Below are positions 1 to 9,520 of a stretch of DNA of 64,000 nt, in pieces (position 1 is the first letter of the stretch; every line of letters begins with the position of its first letter). A program made the position numbers and the translations under genes. The notes below the pieces were generated by a model that saw only the letters and a program-made list of their open reading frames with translations, was not told the origin of the DNA and did no database searches. Source of the stretch: Candidatus Viadribacter manganicus (lineage in GTDB: Bacteria; Pseudomonadota; Alphaproteobacteria; Caulobacterales; Aquidulcibacteraceae); assembly GCF_001679665.1 (NCBI RefSeq), contig NZ_CP013244.1, positions 558,001 through 622,000 on the forward strand. The letters run 5' to 3'.

Positions 1-2
1 CG

Positions 3-80
3 GCGCCCACGCTTCTTCTCGGCATCATTGGCGCATCGTGCGGTGTGGCGATCTTTCGTCTCTTGAATGCGAAGCTCTAA
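3..80 (+). CDS. C-terminal end of a membrane protein (partial)
   Basis: Only the last 25 codons and a TAA stop lie in the window; the gene starts upstream. The residues are hydrophobic (a run like LLLGIIGASCGVAIF) and end in a short basic tail (RLLNAKL), as expected for a final membrane helix with a cytoplasmic end. The stop overlaps by a few bases the stop of the convergent lipoprotein gene. The family cannot be named from so little sequence, and a chance open frame is possible. Confidence 0.35.
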   Translation, partial: APTLLLGIIGASCGVAIFRLLNAKL

Positions 81-589
81 CGCACACGCGAAAAGGCGTT
101 TCGTCGGCCGTTGCCGAGATAAAACCATTCAAAATCATTTGGACCGAAGTCACCGATCTCGGACACGCGCGGGCGTCCTTCAAGAGGCACGAATACAATG
201 TAGTGTTTTGCTGGATCGACGTTGTCCGTCAGGCCGGGCGGTGGCGCATCGCCGGCGAACACCATCCATCTTTCCGCAGGCTGATCGTCGCCATCATAGC
301 TGCTCACCGATGAGCCGTCCGCATTGAGCGTGAGCATCTCCCGCTCCTCGTAAACGGAACGCCAGACGCCCACGAACTGCTGAGCGAAGGCATCGATGTC
401 GCGTTCGTTCAGGTTCGCCGCCGCCGATCCCGCCTCCACTGGCGATATCGCCTCCGCAGGTGAATCCGTTCGTGCATTTTCAGGCGCGTCCGAGCTGCAC
501 GCGACGACGACAAATCCGAAAAATGCTAGCAGCGGCATGAGCAAGATGCGCTTCGACAAAGACTTACCCTGCGGGTTTGAAACGGACAC
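77..589 (-). CDS. putative lipoprotein
   Basis: A 170-residue protein with a basic start, one hydrophobic segment (about residues 15-29) and a lipobox-like VVAC followed by SSD, so it is probably exported and lipid-anchored. The mature part starts with a low-complexity Ala/Glu/Pro stretch and then a small domain with VGVWRSVYEERE and an FEWFYLGNGRR motif near the C-terminus. I do not recognise the family. The GTG start at 589 is uncertain: a TTG about nine codons downstream has a better ribosome site and would place the signal peptide right at the N-terminus. The neighbouring gene 613-1149 lies upstream on the same strand with a 23-base gap, so the two may be co-transcribed. Confidence 0.68.
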   Translation of the reverse strand: MSVSNPQGKSLSKRILLMPLLAFFGFVVVACSSDAPENARTDSPAEAISPVEAGSAAANLNERDIDAFAQQFVGVWRSVYEEREMLTLNADGSSVSSYDGDDQPAERWMVFAGDAPPPGLTDNVDPAKHYIVFVPLEGRPRVSEIGDFGPNDFEWFYLGNGRRNAFSRVR

Positions 590-612
590 AACCGGCCAAA
601 TCTGACTGCGCC

Positions 613-1149
613 TTACTTCCGCACCTTCGGCTCGCCGAGCGTCATGAAGATCACAGGGCCTTCAGTCGGCGCCCGATAGACGCCGTGCGAGCCATTTACC
701 TTCATCGCCAGCGCGGTCATGTGCCAAGCGCCCTTCTCGTCCATGCGCAACCAGCGCTGCGTCAGCTCGTCGATGCCGTGCTTGTCGCCAAACCAGCGCG
801 TGCGCTCGGCATCATTGCGCAGACGCTGCACAACCATCGGGTGATCCCAGGCCCAGCGGAAAATCTCCGTACGCGGATTCCAAGCGCCAATGATCTGCAC
901 CGGCGCTGTGACCATCGCGCCGTCCTTACGCTCGAACTGAATGATGCCGGCGTTCTGATCGACGACCCAAGGCGCTGTATCAAGCTTCAGCTTCCGTGAA
1001 AGCCAACGCTGCCGGTTCAGAAGATCGATCCAGCTTTCTGCAAAGAAGCGATCGACATCGACCTCTTCTCCGCCCCACGGCACCAGCGCGCCGACAGGCG
1101 CACGCGGTTCAGCCGTTCGCGCGGACGCTTTGCGCTTCGTTTTGAGCAT
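613..1149 (-). CDS. conserved hypothetical protein, 178 aa
   Basis: A soluble, Trp-rich protein (WAWDHPMV, RWFGDKHGIDELTQRW) with no signal peptide or membrane segment. The pattern of an N-terminal region that ends by describing a residue exchange with a bulk (QIIGAWNP, FRWAWDHP) resembles DUF6882-type proteins, but this is a weak recollection and not a domain call. The ATG at 1149 is preceded by GGGAG at suitable spacing. It probably shares a transcript with the lipoprotein gene downstream. No function is proposed. Confidence 0.7.
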   Translation of the reverse strand: MLKTKRKASARTAEPRAPVGALVPWGGEEVDVDRFFAESWIDLLNRQRWLSRKLKLDTAPWVVDQNAGIIQFERKDGAMVTAPVQIIGAWNPRTEIFRWAWDHPMVVQRLRNDAERTRWFGDKHGIDELTQRWLRMDEKGAWHMTALAMKVNGSHGVYRAPTEGPVIFMTLGEPKVRK

Positions 1150-1252
1150 GCGCTCCCGTTGATCCCCAGCGCCCCAAGCCGTTTGTGGATAAGAGCAATT
1201 CCCCCAGCGCGGGTAAAGTCATTTCGACATGGGGGTCCTCAGCAAGCCCGCC

Positions 1253-2041
1253 CTAGGCCCCTTCGTCGCCCTTTTTGCGTCCGCCGCGCCCGATCGTGAG
1301 CGCTTTGATCACGCCGCGCATGGTCTGCGCCTCCTGCTGGGTCAACCGCGCGCGCATGAACATCGACCGCAGATTGCGTTTCATCAGCGGCGCCTTGTCC
1401 ATCGGATGAAAGAAGCGCCCGTGCTCGAGCTCAGCTTCCAAATGCGCGAACAGGCCGTCGAGTTCTTCCTGCGTCGCTGGCGGGTTGTCGCCCTGAAACC
1501 AGACCGGTGCGTCGGTCTCCTGGCGCGCCTCAGCATAAGCGTAAGCAAAAACCGCCACCGCGTTCGCAAGGTTCAACGACGCAAATCCTGGGTTGACCGG
1601 CAGCGTCAAGATCGCATCGGCGCGCGCCACTTCGTCAGTCTCCATACCCGAAGCCTCGGGCCCAAACATCACAACCGGACGTTCCCCGGCCGCGATCGCC
1701 GCGCGCAGTTTTGAAGCGGCCTCGCGCGGCCCCCAAACTGGCTTCTCCAAACCCCGCGGCCGCGCCGTCGCCGCCAAGACCAAAGTCGCGTCGGAAAGCG
1801 CCTCCTCAACCGACCACTCGACCCGAGCCGCCTTCAGCACGGTGTCGGCGCCGACCGCCACTTGCTCAGCCTTCGGGTTCGGCCAACGATCCCGCGGCGC
1901 CACCAGCCGCAGCGACACCAGCCCGAAATTCAAGAGCACCCGCGCCACCGCGCCGATATTCTCCCCCATCTGTGGCCGCAGCAGACACACAGCCGGCCAT
2001 GTCTCCTCGATTGGAGGGGGCATATTGCGCGCGCGCGTCAT
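1253..2041 (-). CDS. trmJ: tRNA (cytidine/uridine-2'-O-)-methyltransferase, TrmJ/SpoU family
   Basis: A SPOUT-fold RNA 2'-O-ribose methyltransferase that in this subfamily modifies position 32 in the anticodon loop of certain tRNAs. Visible family signatures are LLRPQMGENIGAVAR near the N-terminus (motif 1, with the N and R used in catalysis), MFGPEASGM (motif 2) and LPVNPGFASLNLANAVAV (motif 3), which form the knotted S-adenosylmethionine site. The C-terminal extension of about 90 residues, ending in a basic GRGGRKKG tail, is typical of TrmJ rather than TrmH. The start is unclear: ATG codons at 2041 and 2023 are both possible and neither has a strong ribosome site. It is transcribed divergently from icd. 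Confidence 0.88.
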   Translation of the reverse strand: MTRARNMPPPIEETWPAVCLLRPQMGENIGAVARVLLNFGLVSLRLVAPRDRWPNPKAEQVAVGADTVLKAARVEWSVEEALSDATLVLAATARPRGLEKPVWGPREAASKLRAAIAAGERPVVMFGPEASGMETDEVARADAILTLPVNPGFASLNLANAVAVFAYAYAEARQETDAPVWFQGDNPPATQEELDGLFAHLEAELEHGRFFHPMDKAPLMKRNLRSMFMRARLTQQEAQTMRGVIKALTIGRGGRKKGDEGA

Positions 2042-2199
2042 TGGGTTGGGCAAGGCCAGGGCATATCGGCAAACTCATTCAGCATCAGGCGGTGCGCCGC
2101 AAGCGCCCGCGACCAGAGACCGCCTCCGGGCGCTGTTTGCGCGCCGCTCCCAAGCTGCTACCACCCGCCCAAATCCCCGAACGCGAAAGGTGAGTAACG

Positions 2200-3417
2200 A
2201 TGGCGAAGATCAAGGTCGACAATCCGGTCGTCGATATGGACGGCGATGAGATGACCCGGATCATCTGGGCGCTGATCAAAGAACGCCTGATCCACCCCTA
2301 TCTCGACCTCGACATCAAATATTACGATCTGGGCGTTGAGGCGCGCGACGCCACCAACGACCAAATCACCATCGACGCCGCCAACGCCACCAAGCAATAC
2401 GGCGTCGCCGTGAAGTGCGCGACGATCACACCCGACGAAGCGCGCGTGAAGGAATTCGGCCTCAAGGAAATGTGGAAGAGCCCGAACGGCACCATCCGCA
2501 ACATCCTCGGCGGCGTCATCTTCCGCGAACCGATCATCATGAAGAACGTGCCGCGCCTGGTGCCGGGCTGGACGCAACCGATCGTCGTCGGCCGTCACGC
2601 GTTCGGCGACCAATACCGCGCCACCGATTTCAAATTCCCGGGCAAGGGCACGCTCACCATCAAGTTTGTCGGCGAAGACGGCACAACGATCGAGAAGGAA
2701 GTGTTCAAGGCGCCGGGCCCGGGCGTCACCATGGCGATGTACAACCTCGATGACAGCATCAAGGACTTCGCCCGCGCCTCGTTCAATTACGGCTTGCTGA
2801 AGAACTACCCGGTCTATCTCTCGACCAAGAACACGATCCTCAAAGCCTATGACGGCCGCTTCAAGGATATCTTCCAAGAGATCTTCGACGCCGAATTCAA
2901 AGCCGAGTTCAACAAGCGCAAGCTCACCTACGAACACCGCCTGATCGACGACATGGTCGCCTCGGCGCTGAAATGGTCCGGCGGCTACGTGTGGGCGTGC
3001 AAGAACTACGATGGCGACGTCCAATCCGACACCGTCGCGCAAGGCTTCGGTTCACTCGGCCTGATGACATCGGTGCTGATCACGCCAGACGGCAAGACCA
3101 TGGAAGCGGAGGCCGCGCACGGCACCGTGACGCGCCACTATCGCCAGCACCAGAAGGGCGAACCGACCTCAACCAACTCAGTCGCGTCGATTTTTGCCTG
3201 GACGCGCGGCCTCGCCCATCGCGGCAAGCTCGATAACAACCAGAAGCTCATCGACTACGCGCTGCTTCTGGAAAAAATCACCATCGACACAGTCGAATCC
3301 GGCCAGATGACCAAGGACCTCGCCGTCCTCGTCGGCGACAAGCAAACTTGGCTCACCACCGAAGGCTTCCTCGACGCGGTCGGCGACAACCTCGACAAGG
3401 CGATGACCAAGGCCTGA
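2200..3417 (+). CDS. icd: isocitrate dehydrogenase (NADP+)
   Basis: Oxidative decarboxylation of isocitrate to 2-oxoglutarate in the TCA cycle, cytoplasmic. At 405 residues it belongs to the eukaryote-like homodimeric type II NADP-IDH group common in alphaproteobacteria. Seen: [11 protein letters not shown] at the N-terminus, the substrate loop [12 protein letters not shown] with its Ser and Asn, the metal-binding IDDMVA, and the NADP region [12 protein letters not shown]. The start has AAGGTGAG a few bases upstream. Two small genes follow at 1 bp and 4-bp-overlap spacing, so a short operon is likely. Confidence 0.97.
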   Translation: MAKIKVDNPVVDMDGDEMTRIIWALIKERLIHPYLDLDIKYYDLGVEARDATNDQITIDAANATKQYGVAVKCATITPDEARVKEFGLKEMWKSPNGTIRNILGGVIFREPIIMKNVPRLVPGWTQPIVVGRHAFGDQYRATDFKFPGKGTLTIKFVGEDGTTIEKEVFKAPGPGVTMAMYNLDDSIKDFARASFNYGLLKNYPVYLSTKNTILKAYDGRFKDIFQEIFDAEFKAEFNKRKLTYEHRLIDDMVASALKWSGGYVWACKNYDGDVQSDTVAQGFGSLGLMTSVLITPDGKTMEAEAAHGTVTRHYRQHQKGEPTSTNSVASIFAWTRGLAHRGKLDNNQKLIDYALLLEKITIDTVESGQMTKDLAVLVGDKQTWLTTEGFLDAVGDNLDKAMTKA

Positions 3418-3418
3418 T

Positions 3419-3835
3419 ATGAGAAAGCGCCGCTCCTCGCTGTCAGGCAGCTGGAGCGGCGCTTATCGCTACCCGAACGGCGGACACGAGACCGTCTTCA
3501 ACGCGCAGATCGAGGAAACCGGCGGCGCGTTCATCGGCGCAACCCAAGAGCCTAACGAATTCCTCGACACCACTGACAGCATTCTTCACGGCGAGATCGA
3601 CGGCTTCCGCGAAGGCGCTTCGATCAGCTTCACCAAATTCTACAATCACGGCCAAAAAGGCGCGCGCCACTCGATCCGCTATCAAGGCTCGATCGACGCT
3701 AATTTAACGCGCATCGAAGGACGCTGGATCGTCAGCAACGACTGGGCCGGGACATTCTTCATGACCCGTGACGATCTCGGCGAAGAAGAAGCCGTCGAAC
3801 GCGAAGTCGAAATCCCAATCGAGAACCGCAAATGA
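3419..3835 (+). CDS. hypothetical protein, 138 aa, following icd
   Basis: The ATG lies one base after the icd stop codon and the gene overlaps the next one by ATGA, so it is translated as part of that operon. The protein is soluble, opens with a basic RKRRSS, and has a GSWSGAYRYPNG segment followed by alternating strands (FNAQIEETGGAFIGATQE), suggesting a small beta-barrel or lipocalin-like fold. The tail is very acidic (GEEEAVEREVE). Function unknown. Confidence 0.72.
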   Translation: MRKRRSSLSGSWSGAYRYPNGGHETVFNAQIEETGGAFIGATQEPNEFLDTTDSILHGEIDGFREGASISFTKFYNHGQKGARHSIRYQGSIDANLTRIEGRWIVSNDWAGTFFMTRDDLGEEEAVEREVEIPIENRK

Positions 3836-4266
3836 TCATTCGTGAAGCCCGCGCCACTGACCGCACGCAATGGGACGACCTCTGGGCCGGCTATCTCACC
3901 TTCTATGAATCAAGCCTGGCGCCGGAAGTAACCGACAGCACTTGGCGGCGCCTGCTCGATCCCAACGAGCCGATGCAAGCGCTCGTCGCCGAGGATGAAA
4001 CGGGCGCGCTCCTCGGCTTCACGCACGTCGTCTTCCATCGCGGCACATGGTCGATAGGCGATTTCTGCTATCTCGAAGACCTCTTCGTCGCGCCCAATGC
4101 GCGCAAGCACGGCGTCGCCCGTGCGCTCATCGAAGCCGTCTACGCGCTCGCCGATCAGCGCGGCGCCGCCCGCGTCTATTGGCTAACCCACGAGAGCAAC
4201 CTCACCGCGCGCAAACTCTACGACCAAGTCGCGCAAAACCGCGGCTTCATCCAATACCGGCGCTAG
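3832..4266 (+). CDS. GNAT family N-acetyltransferase
   Basis: A 144-residue acetyl-CoA-dependent acyltransferase of the GNAT fold. It begins MIIREARATDRTQW, has the strand pair ALLGFTHVVFH, the acetyl-CoA pyrophosphate loop VAPNARKHGVARALIEAV (the usual R/Q-x-x-G-x-G/A region), and the C-terminal strand YWLTHESNLTARKLYDQV, where the Tyr is commonly the general acid. Substrate cannot be told. The start codon overlaps the stop of the preceding gene (ATGA). Confidence 0.87.
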   Translation: MIIREARATDRTQWDDLWAGYLTFYESSLAPEVTDSTWRRLLDPNEPMQALVAEDETGALLGFTHVVFHRGTWSIGDFCYLEDLFVAPNARKHGVARALIEAVYALADQRGAARVYWLTHESNLTARKLYDQVAQNRGFIQYRR

Positions 4267-4280
4267 TCCACTGCCAGAAT

Positions 4281-4302
4281 TACGCTGAGCCTGTCGAAGC
4301 GC
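4281..4302. repeat. dispersed intergenic repeat, CTGAGCCTGTCGAAG type
   Basis: The short gap between two convergent genes contains CGCTGAGCCTGTCGAAGCG. The same core, in either orientation, recurs at 31126-31179 and 43687-43743, always between convergent or terminal gene ends. It looks like a REP-like palindromic element. Confidence 0.45.
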
Positions 4303-4317
4303 GACGCACGCACAGGT

Positions 4318-5196
4318 CTATTCCTTAAACGCCGGCGTCGGTCGCCACGGATAAGGCTGCGGCATGTCCGTCGACACCTTGTCCGGATAAGCCGGCACGC
4401 GCTTTTCAAGAAACGACGTCACGCCCTCTTTCGCATCGCCCGCACGTCCGCGCGCGACCATCAAGCGGCTCTCCAACCGGTGCGCTTCCATCGGATGCGA
4501 GGCATCGAGCATATCGAGCAGCATCCGTCGCGACAGCGCCACCGAGACCGGCGATGTGTTGTCGGCAATCTCGCGCGCCAAGGCATGCGCCGCCGGCAGC
4601 AGATCGTCAGGTTTATAAAGCGAGCGCACCAGCCCACGCTCCTTAGCTTCCTCGCTCGAAAACACGCGCCCCGTCATCACCCATTCGAGCGCCGTCGAAA
4701 CACCAACCAGCCGTGGCAGGAAGTACGACGACAACGTCTCCGGCACGATGCCGCGCTTGGCGAAGACGAAACCCATCTTCGCGCCTTCAACCGCAAGCCG
4801 CACATCCATCGGCAGCGTCATCGTCGCGCCGACGCCGACCGCCGGGCCATTGATCGCCGCGATCACCGGCTTTTTGCTTTCATAGATGCGCAAGCCAACC
4901 CGGCCGCCGCCATCGCGGACGCGATCTTCCTCAAATTCAACGCCCCGGCCCGCGAGGCGCTTTTCATAGTTGAACGTATCGCCCGCGCTCGCGAGATCGG
5001 CGCCCGCGCAGAACGCCCGCCCCTCGCCGGTGACGATCACCGCCCGCACGCTGTCATCGGCGTCGGTCACGTCGAACGCCGCGATCATCTCATGCATCAT
5101 CAGCTCGTTGAACGCGTTCATCCGGTCAGGCCGGTGAAGCGTCAGCGTGGCGACCCCATTCGCGATATCGAGTTTGATGGCTTCGTAGTTGGACAT
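4318..5196 (-). CDS. enoyl-CoA hydratase/isomerase (crotonase) family protein
   Basis: A 292-residue crotonase-fold protein, probably acting on an acyl-CoA in fatty-acid or other acyl catabolism. The N-terminus has the usual LTLHRPDRMNAF, followed by the oxyanion-hole stretch GRAFCAGADLAS and the second oxyanion segment INGPAVGVGATMTLPMD. The catalytic Glu region reads GIVPETLSSYFLPRLVG, with one Glu clearly present. Longer than the 260-residue core enzyme because of an insertion after the first oxyanion loop (about residues 72-97). Exact substrate is unknown. Confidence 0.9.
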   Translation of the reverse strand: MSNYEAIKLDIANGVATLTLHRPDRMNAFNELMMHEMIAAFDVTDADDSVRAVIVTGEGRAFCAGADLASAGDTFNYEKRLAGRGVEFEEDRVRDGGGRVGLRIYESKKPVIAAINGPAVGVGATMTLPMDVRLAVEGAKMGFVFAKRGIVPETLSSYFLPRLVGVSTALEWVMTGRVFSSEEAKERGLVRSLYKPDDLLPAAHALAREIADNTSPVSVALSRRMLLDMLDASHPMEAHRLESRLMVARGRAGDAKEGVTSFLEKRVPAYPDKVSTDMPQPYPWRPTPAFKE

Positions 5197-5230
5197 CGGT
5201 GCGGCTCCGCAATGAACGTCTAGCTAGCGC

Positions 5231-5572
5231 TCAGAGCCGCAACAACTCAACCTCTGCCGCTTGGTAAGGGTCGAGCTTGTAGACCATGTGGTGGTGGATC
5301 GCGACCAGCTGACCCGCGCCCCAATCTTCGATGATTTCAGCATCGTCGCGCTCGCGCGCCTGCCATTGCGAGCCGTCTTCACAGATCAGCACTTTGCCGC
5401 GCGCCAGCACAGCATCGATCATCGACACCGCCCCCGACTGCGCTCCGGCGCCTAATCCGACTCGGAACACCGAGAGAATCGCGTCACGCTGCTGCTGCGA
5501 GAGTCGGCCCCAGTCGAGCCGATCGAAAAGCTCTGGCCCAAGAAACGCGGCCAGTGAATCGTTATGCGTCAT
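5231..5572 (-). CDS. hypothetical protein, 113 aa
   Basis: A small soluble protein with a helical N-terminus (LFDRLDWGRLSQQQRDAIL), a glycine-rich turn (VGLGAGAQSGAVS) and a C-terminal half with alternating strands (VLICEDGSQWQARERDD). I do not recognise it. The ATG at 5572 is preferred over a GTG five codons upstream because GGGGACG lies at a normal distance from the former. Confidence 0.62.
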   Translation of the reverse strand: MTHNDSLAAFLGPELFDRLDWGRLSQQQRDAILSVFRVGLGAGAQSGAVSMIDAVLARGKVLICEDGSQWQARERDDAEIIEDWGAGQLVAIHHHMVYKLDPYQAAEVELLRL

Positions 5573-5633
5573 ATCGGTCGTCCCCACTCCCGAATCGAGT
5601 CGACCAAGAACAGTTGATTCGGTTTCCGAGACG

Positions 5634-6077
5634 TTACTGACTCGAACCGATTACCTTGAGCTGACGCATCGTAAGCAAAACCGAAATTGCAAAACCGCTC
5701 GCCACGGCAAGCAACTCTATTGAGCTGGTGCCGAACGCAAACGCCACCACGATAGACTGCAACCAAAGAACGAGACGGAGCAAACCAAGCCAAGGACTTC
5801 CCCAACGGCTTCCGAACGTTCCCCACTCGTCATCGAACAAATCCGGCTTTCGTGCTTCACGCCGAAACGCCTCCCCGACGCGAGTTCGCGTCTCGTTTCC
5901 TTTGCGGTCAAAAACCAGCGCGAGAAACAGGCAGAGCGCGATTGCAGCGGCTAGTCCCGCGACGACGATCATAACTCCCGGCGCGACCACCTCTTTCGCA
6001 AAAATCGTGATCAGCACAACGATGGCGACGGCCGTAGCGGCGGCGCACCCAAAAGTCTCAACCCAATCAACTTTCAT
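5634..6077 (-). CDS. membrane protein of unknown function, 147 aa
   Basis: Two adjacent hydrophobic helices at about residues 9-28 and 33-57, a charged middle part (FDRKGNETRTRVGEAFRREARK), then two more hydrophobic segments at about 100-120 and 122-140. It sits nine bases downstream of the 48-residue membrane ORF and is probably the last gene of the alaS transcript. The base composition is less GC-rich than that of its neighbours. Function unknown. Confidence 0.62.
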   Translation of the reverse strand: MKVDWVETFGCAAATAVAIVVLITIFAKEVVAPGVMIVVAGLAAAIALCLFLALVFDRKGNETRTRVGEAFRREARKPDLFDDEWGTFGSRWGSPWLGLLRLVLWLQSIVVAFAFGTSSIELLAVASGFAISVLLTMRQLKVIGSSQ

Positions 6078-6086
6078 TGCGCTTCT

Positions 6087-6233
6087 CTAGGGCGCTAGAG
6101 CGCCGAAGCTCGGCTTGGGCTGTTGCTTGAACGCGAACGCGACCATCGCGAGACCAATGAGCGGTCCGATCAATCCGACAAGCCCGCCCTCGACACCCAG
6201 GATCTTAAGGGCGGAGACACCGATCCGCTTCAC
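6087..6233 (-). CDS. small single-pass membrane protein, 48 aa
   Basis: A GTG codon overlaps the TGA of the preceding acetyltransferase gene (GTGA), starting a 48-codon frame. It encodes a short basic N-terminus (VKRIG), a Gly/Leu/Ile helix (VEGGLVGLIGPLIGLAM) and the tail KQQPKPSFGALAP. The coupled start, hydrophobic core and same-strand downstream neighbour favour a real gene, but it is short and unsupported by homology. Confidence 0.5.
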   Translation of the reverse strand: MKRIGVSALKILGVEGGLVGLIGPLIGLAMVAFAFKQQPKPSFGALAP

Positions 6234-6742
6234 AGCGCCAGCCGCCAGATAAAGTCGCGATCGGCAACGCGGCCAACCATGAATTTATGTTCGCCGACAT
6301 GCTCAAAACCGTAGCGTTTGTAGAACGCCTGCGCGCGCGTGTTGTTTTCCCAGACGCTGAGAAACATCACCCGCGCGCCCTTGCCGCGCGCCCACGACAG
6401 CGCCTCGTCCATCAAGGTCTTTGCAACGCCGGTGCCTTTGGTCGATGTATCGACATAGAGCCGATGCAGTTCGAGGGCATCGCTTGCGTCGACCTCCATG
6501 TCGACCTCGCCCATCTTGCAATAGCCGACGATGTCATCGCCGCGCAGCGCCAAGCGGTAGCGCGAGGCCGGATCGGCGATCTCAGCGCCAATCACCGGCG
6601 CGCGATACTTGGCCTCGACGTACGCGGCGAGATCTTCCGGCGGATAAAGGTGACCGAACGTCTCGGTGAACGAAAGCTCAGCGAACGCAGCGAGCGCGTG
6701 TGCATCCGCCGCTGTCGCGTCGCGATAGACGATCTCGCTCAC
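6230..6742 (-). CDS. GNAT family N-acetyltransferase
   Basis: A 170-residue GNAT enzyme starting with [19 protein letters not shown]. The acetyl-CoA loop is [17 protein letters not shown], containing the conserved G-T-G, and the C-terminal beta strand with [20 protein letters not shown] carries the usual Asn and Tyr. The start codon overlaps the alaS stop (ATGA), so translation is coupled to alaS. Substrate is unknown; protein or small-molecule amine is possible. Confidence 0.9.
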   Translation of the reverse strand: MSEIVYRDATAADAHALAAFAELSFTETFGHLYPPEDLAAYVEAKYRAPVIGAEIADPASRYRLALRGDDIVGYCKMGEVDMEVDASDALELHRLYVDTSTKGTGVAKTLMDEALSWARGKGARVMFLSVWENNTRAQAFYKRYGFEHVGEHKFMVGRVADRDFIWRLAL

Positions 6743-9414
6743 GCCGCCAGCGCGCCTTGAAGCGCCGCGCGAATGGCTTCAAGCGCCTTCGCGGCTTCGC
6801 CGCCGTTCGGCCCGCCGCCTTGCGCCATATCCGGGCGCCCGCCGCCGCCTTGACCACCGACGGCCGCAACGCCCGCTTTCACCAGATCGACAGCGTTGAC
6901 CTTGCCTTTAAGATCGTCGGTCACGCCGATCGCCAGCGCCGCCTTGCCGTCTTCAACACCGACATACGCCACGACGCCCGAACCGATCGACTTTTTGCCT
7001 TCATCGACAAGCCCGCGCAGCTCCTTCGCCGGCACGCCCTCAAGCACGCGCGCCAACACCGAAACACCAGCAACGCTCTCCGGGCCCGCTGGGGCGCTTT
7101 GGCCGCCGCCGCCGCCCGCCAGCGCGAGTTTCTTTTTGGTGTCGGCCAATTCGCGCTCGAGCCTGCGCCGCTCATCGGCAAGCTGCGACACGCGCTCGGT
7201 AACTTCGGCCAACGGCGCCTTGATGTTCGACGCGATCGCCTTCGCCAGACCCGCTTGCGCTTTCAGATGCGCCAGCGCCGCCGCGCCCGTCGCGCCTTCG
7301 ATACGGCGCACGCCCGAAGCAACCCCACCTTCGCCGGTGATTGCGAACACGGCGATATCGCCGGTGCGCTTCACGTGCGTGCCGCCGCACAACTCAACCG
7401 AATAGGCTTTGCCGGTATGGCTGAGAGCATCGCCTAGGCGAAGCACGCGCACGGTGTCGCCGTACTTTTCGCCGAACAGCGCCAGCGCGCCTTCTTCGAT
7501 CGCCTTCGCGGGCGCCATTTCCTTGATCACGCCTTCGGTGTTCTGGCGGATCACCGCGTTCACTTCATCTTCGACACGAGAGATTTCGTCAGCCGTCATC
7601 GCCTGGCCGTGGCTGAAGTCGAAGCGGAAGTAATCCGCCTCAACCAGCGAGCCTTTCTGCGACACGTGCGGCCCCAGAACGTTGCGCAACGCCGCGTGCA
7701 GCAAGTGCGTCGCCGAGTGGTTCGAACGAATTTTCGCACGTCGCTCGTGATCGATCTCGAGCGCGGCCTTGTCGCCAACCTTCACTGCGCCCTTCACCAA
7801 GCGCCCGACATGCGCATGCAGCGCACCGACCTGCTTTTGCGTGTCCTCAACGACAAACTCGGCCCCGCTGGCGAACTTGATAACGCCCTGGTCGCCCGAT
7901 TGGCCGCCGCTCTCGGCGTAGAATGGCGTGCTATCGAACACGAGCGCGCCTGTCGCGCCCTCGTGCAATTCATGCTGCTCAGCGCCGCCTGAGACGATCG
8001 CCGTCACCGCGCCATCGCCGGCTTCGGCGCCATAACCCAAGAACGCGTTGCCTTTGGTGCGTTCGAGGATCGAGTGCCAGATAGCTGGATTGTCGGCGCC
8101 GTCAGCGCCCTTCCAACTTGCCGCGCCCTGATCGCGCTGCTCCTGCATCGCCGCATCATATTGCGCGACGTCCACTTCAAGCGAACGCCCGCGCAGGATG
8201 TCTTGCGTCAGATCGAGCGGGAAGCCGAACGTGTCGTAGAGCTTGAACGCGGTACGACCCGAAAGCTTCTGGCCGCCCTTCAAGCCGCCGATCTCTTCTT
8301 CGAGCAACTTCAGACCGTTCGCCAACGTGCGACGGAAGCGCTCTTCCTCCTCACGCAATTGCGCTTCGATGACAGGCTGCGCGCGCTTCAGCTCCGGATA
8401 CGCATCACCCATCTCGGCGATCAGCGTCGGCGCCAAGCGGTGCATCAACGGTTCTTTCGCACCCAGGATATGCGCGTGGCGCATGGCGCGGCGCATGATC
8501 CGGCGCAGCACATAGCCACGGCCTTCGTTCGACGGCGAAACGCCGTCCGCGATCAAGAAACACGACGAGCGCAGGTGATCGGCGATCACGTTGTGGCTCG
8601 GCGCGCGTTCGCCTTCGGCTTTGGTCTTGGTCAGTTCTTCCGACGCCGCAATCAGCGTCTTGAAGAGATCTGTCTCGAACACTGAGTCCACGCCCTGCAT
8701 CACACAGGCAATGCGCTCAAGGCCCATGCCGGTATCGATCGAGGGCTTCGGCAATTTCTCGCGCGAACGCCCGTCCGAAAATTGCTCGTATTGCATGAAC
8801 ACGAGATTCCAGAACTCAAGAAAGCGATCGCCGTCTTGCTCGGGCGAACCCGGCGGGCCGCCCCAAATGTGATCGCCGCGGTCGATGAAGATTTCCGAAC
8901 ACGGGCCACACGGCCCCGTATCGCCCATCGACCAAAAATTGTCGGCGGTCGCGATGCGGATGATCTTGTCGTCGTTTAGGCCCGCGATCTTCTTCCAGAG
9001 CGCCGCCGCCTCATCGTCGTCATGATAGACGGTGACCAGGAGCTTGCTCTTCGCCAGCCCCATGTCCTTGGTGATCAGCGTCCAGGCCGCTTCGATTGCG
9101 CCGTCCTTGAAGTAATCGCCGAACGAGAAGTTGCCGAGCATCTCGAAGAATGTGAGGTGGCGCGCCGTGTAGCCGACATTGTCGAGATCGTTGTGCTTGC
9201 CGCCGGCGCGGACGCACTTCTGACTCGTCGCGGCGCGCGGATATGGCGGCTTGGCCGCGCCGGTGAAATAGTTCTTGAACTGTACCATGCCGGCATTGGT
9301 GAAGAGCAGCGTTGGGTCATCCTGCGGTACGAGCGAGGACGAACCCGGCAGCTCATGCTGGCGCGAGCCGAAGAAATCGAGAAATTGCCCACGGATGTCG
9401 TTGACGCTGTTCAT
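6739..9414 (-). CDS. alaS: alanine--tRNA ligase
   Basis: Charges tRNA-Ala and edits mischarged Ser/Gly-tRNA-Ala. The 891-residue length is normal. Seen in order: class II catalytic core ([13 protein letters not shown], then [13 protein letters not shown]), the zinc-binding editing domain with [11 protein letters not shown] (HxxxH) and CGGTHV, and the C-terminal DHHA1/oligomerisation part with [16 protein letters not shown]. The ATG at 9414 is preferred over an in-frame TTG three codons earlier. Three small genes follow on the same strand with overlapping or nearly overlapping ends. Confidence 0.97.
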   Translation of the reverse strand: MNSVNDIRGQFLDFFGSRQHELPGSSSLVPQDDPTLLFTNAGMVQFKNYFTGAAKPPYPRAATSQKCVRAGGKHNDLDNVGYTARHLTFFEMLGNFSFGDYFKDGAIEAAWTLITKDMGLAKSKLLVTVYHDDDEAAALWKKIAGLNDDKIIRIATADNFWSMGDTGPCGPCSEIFIDRGDHIWGGPPGSPEQDGDRFLEFWNLVFMQYEQFSDGRSREKLPKPSIDTGMGLERIACVMQGVDSVFETDLFKTLIAASEELTKTKAEGERAPSHNVIADHLRSSCFLIADGVSPSNEGRGYVLRRIMRRAMRHAHILGAKEPLMHRLAPTLIAEMGDAYPELKRAQPVIEAQLREEEERFRRTLANGLKLLEEEIGGLKGGQKLSGRTAFKLYDTFGFPLDLTQDILRGRSLEVDVAQYDAAMQEQRDQGAASWKGADGADNPAIWHSILERTKGNAFLGYGAEAGDGAVTAIVSGGAEQHELHEGATGALVFDSTPFYAESGGQSGDQGVIKFASGAEFVVEDTQKQVGALHAHVGRLVKGAVKVGDKAALEIDHERRAKIRSNHSATHLLHAALRNVLGPHVSQKGSLVEADYFRFDFSHGQAMTADEISRVEDEVNAVIRQNTEGVIKEMAPAKAIEEGALALFGEKYGDTVRVLRLGDALSHTGKAYSVELCGGTHVKRTGDIAVFAITGEGGVASGVRRIEGATGAAALAHLKAQAGLAKAIASNIKAPLAEVTERVSQLADERRRLERELADTKKKLALAGGGGGQSAPAGPESVAGVSVLARVLEGVPAKELRGLVDEGKKSIGSGVVAYVGVEDGKAALAIGVTDDLKGKVNAVDLVKAGVAAVGGQGGGGRPDMAQGGGPNGGEAAKALEAIRAALQGALAA

Positions 9415-9520
9415 GCCACTCAAGCCAAATCGAAGTTCCGGCTTGGTATAGGTAGTGGGCGCGTCAACGCCAAGCGCCAGACCCGCGCAGGCGCCTTGCG
9501 ATTACGTCAAGGCGCCGCAA

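Noticed and set aside
2158..3042. Long open frame on the minus strand across icd
   Set aside because: It is antisense to a certain gene, with Arg/Asp/Val-rich composition that is a codon mirror, and has no ribosome site.
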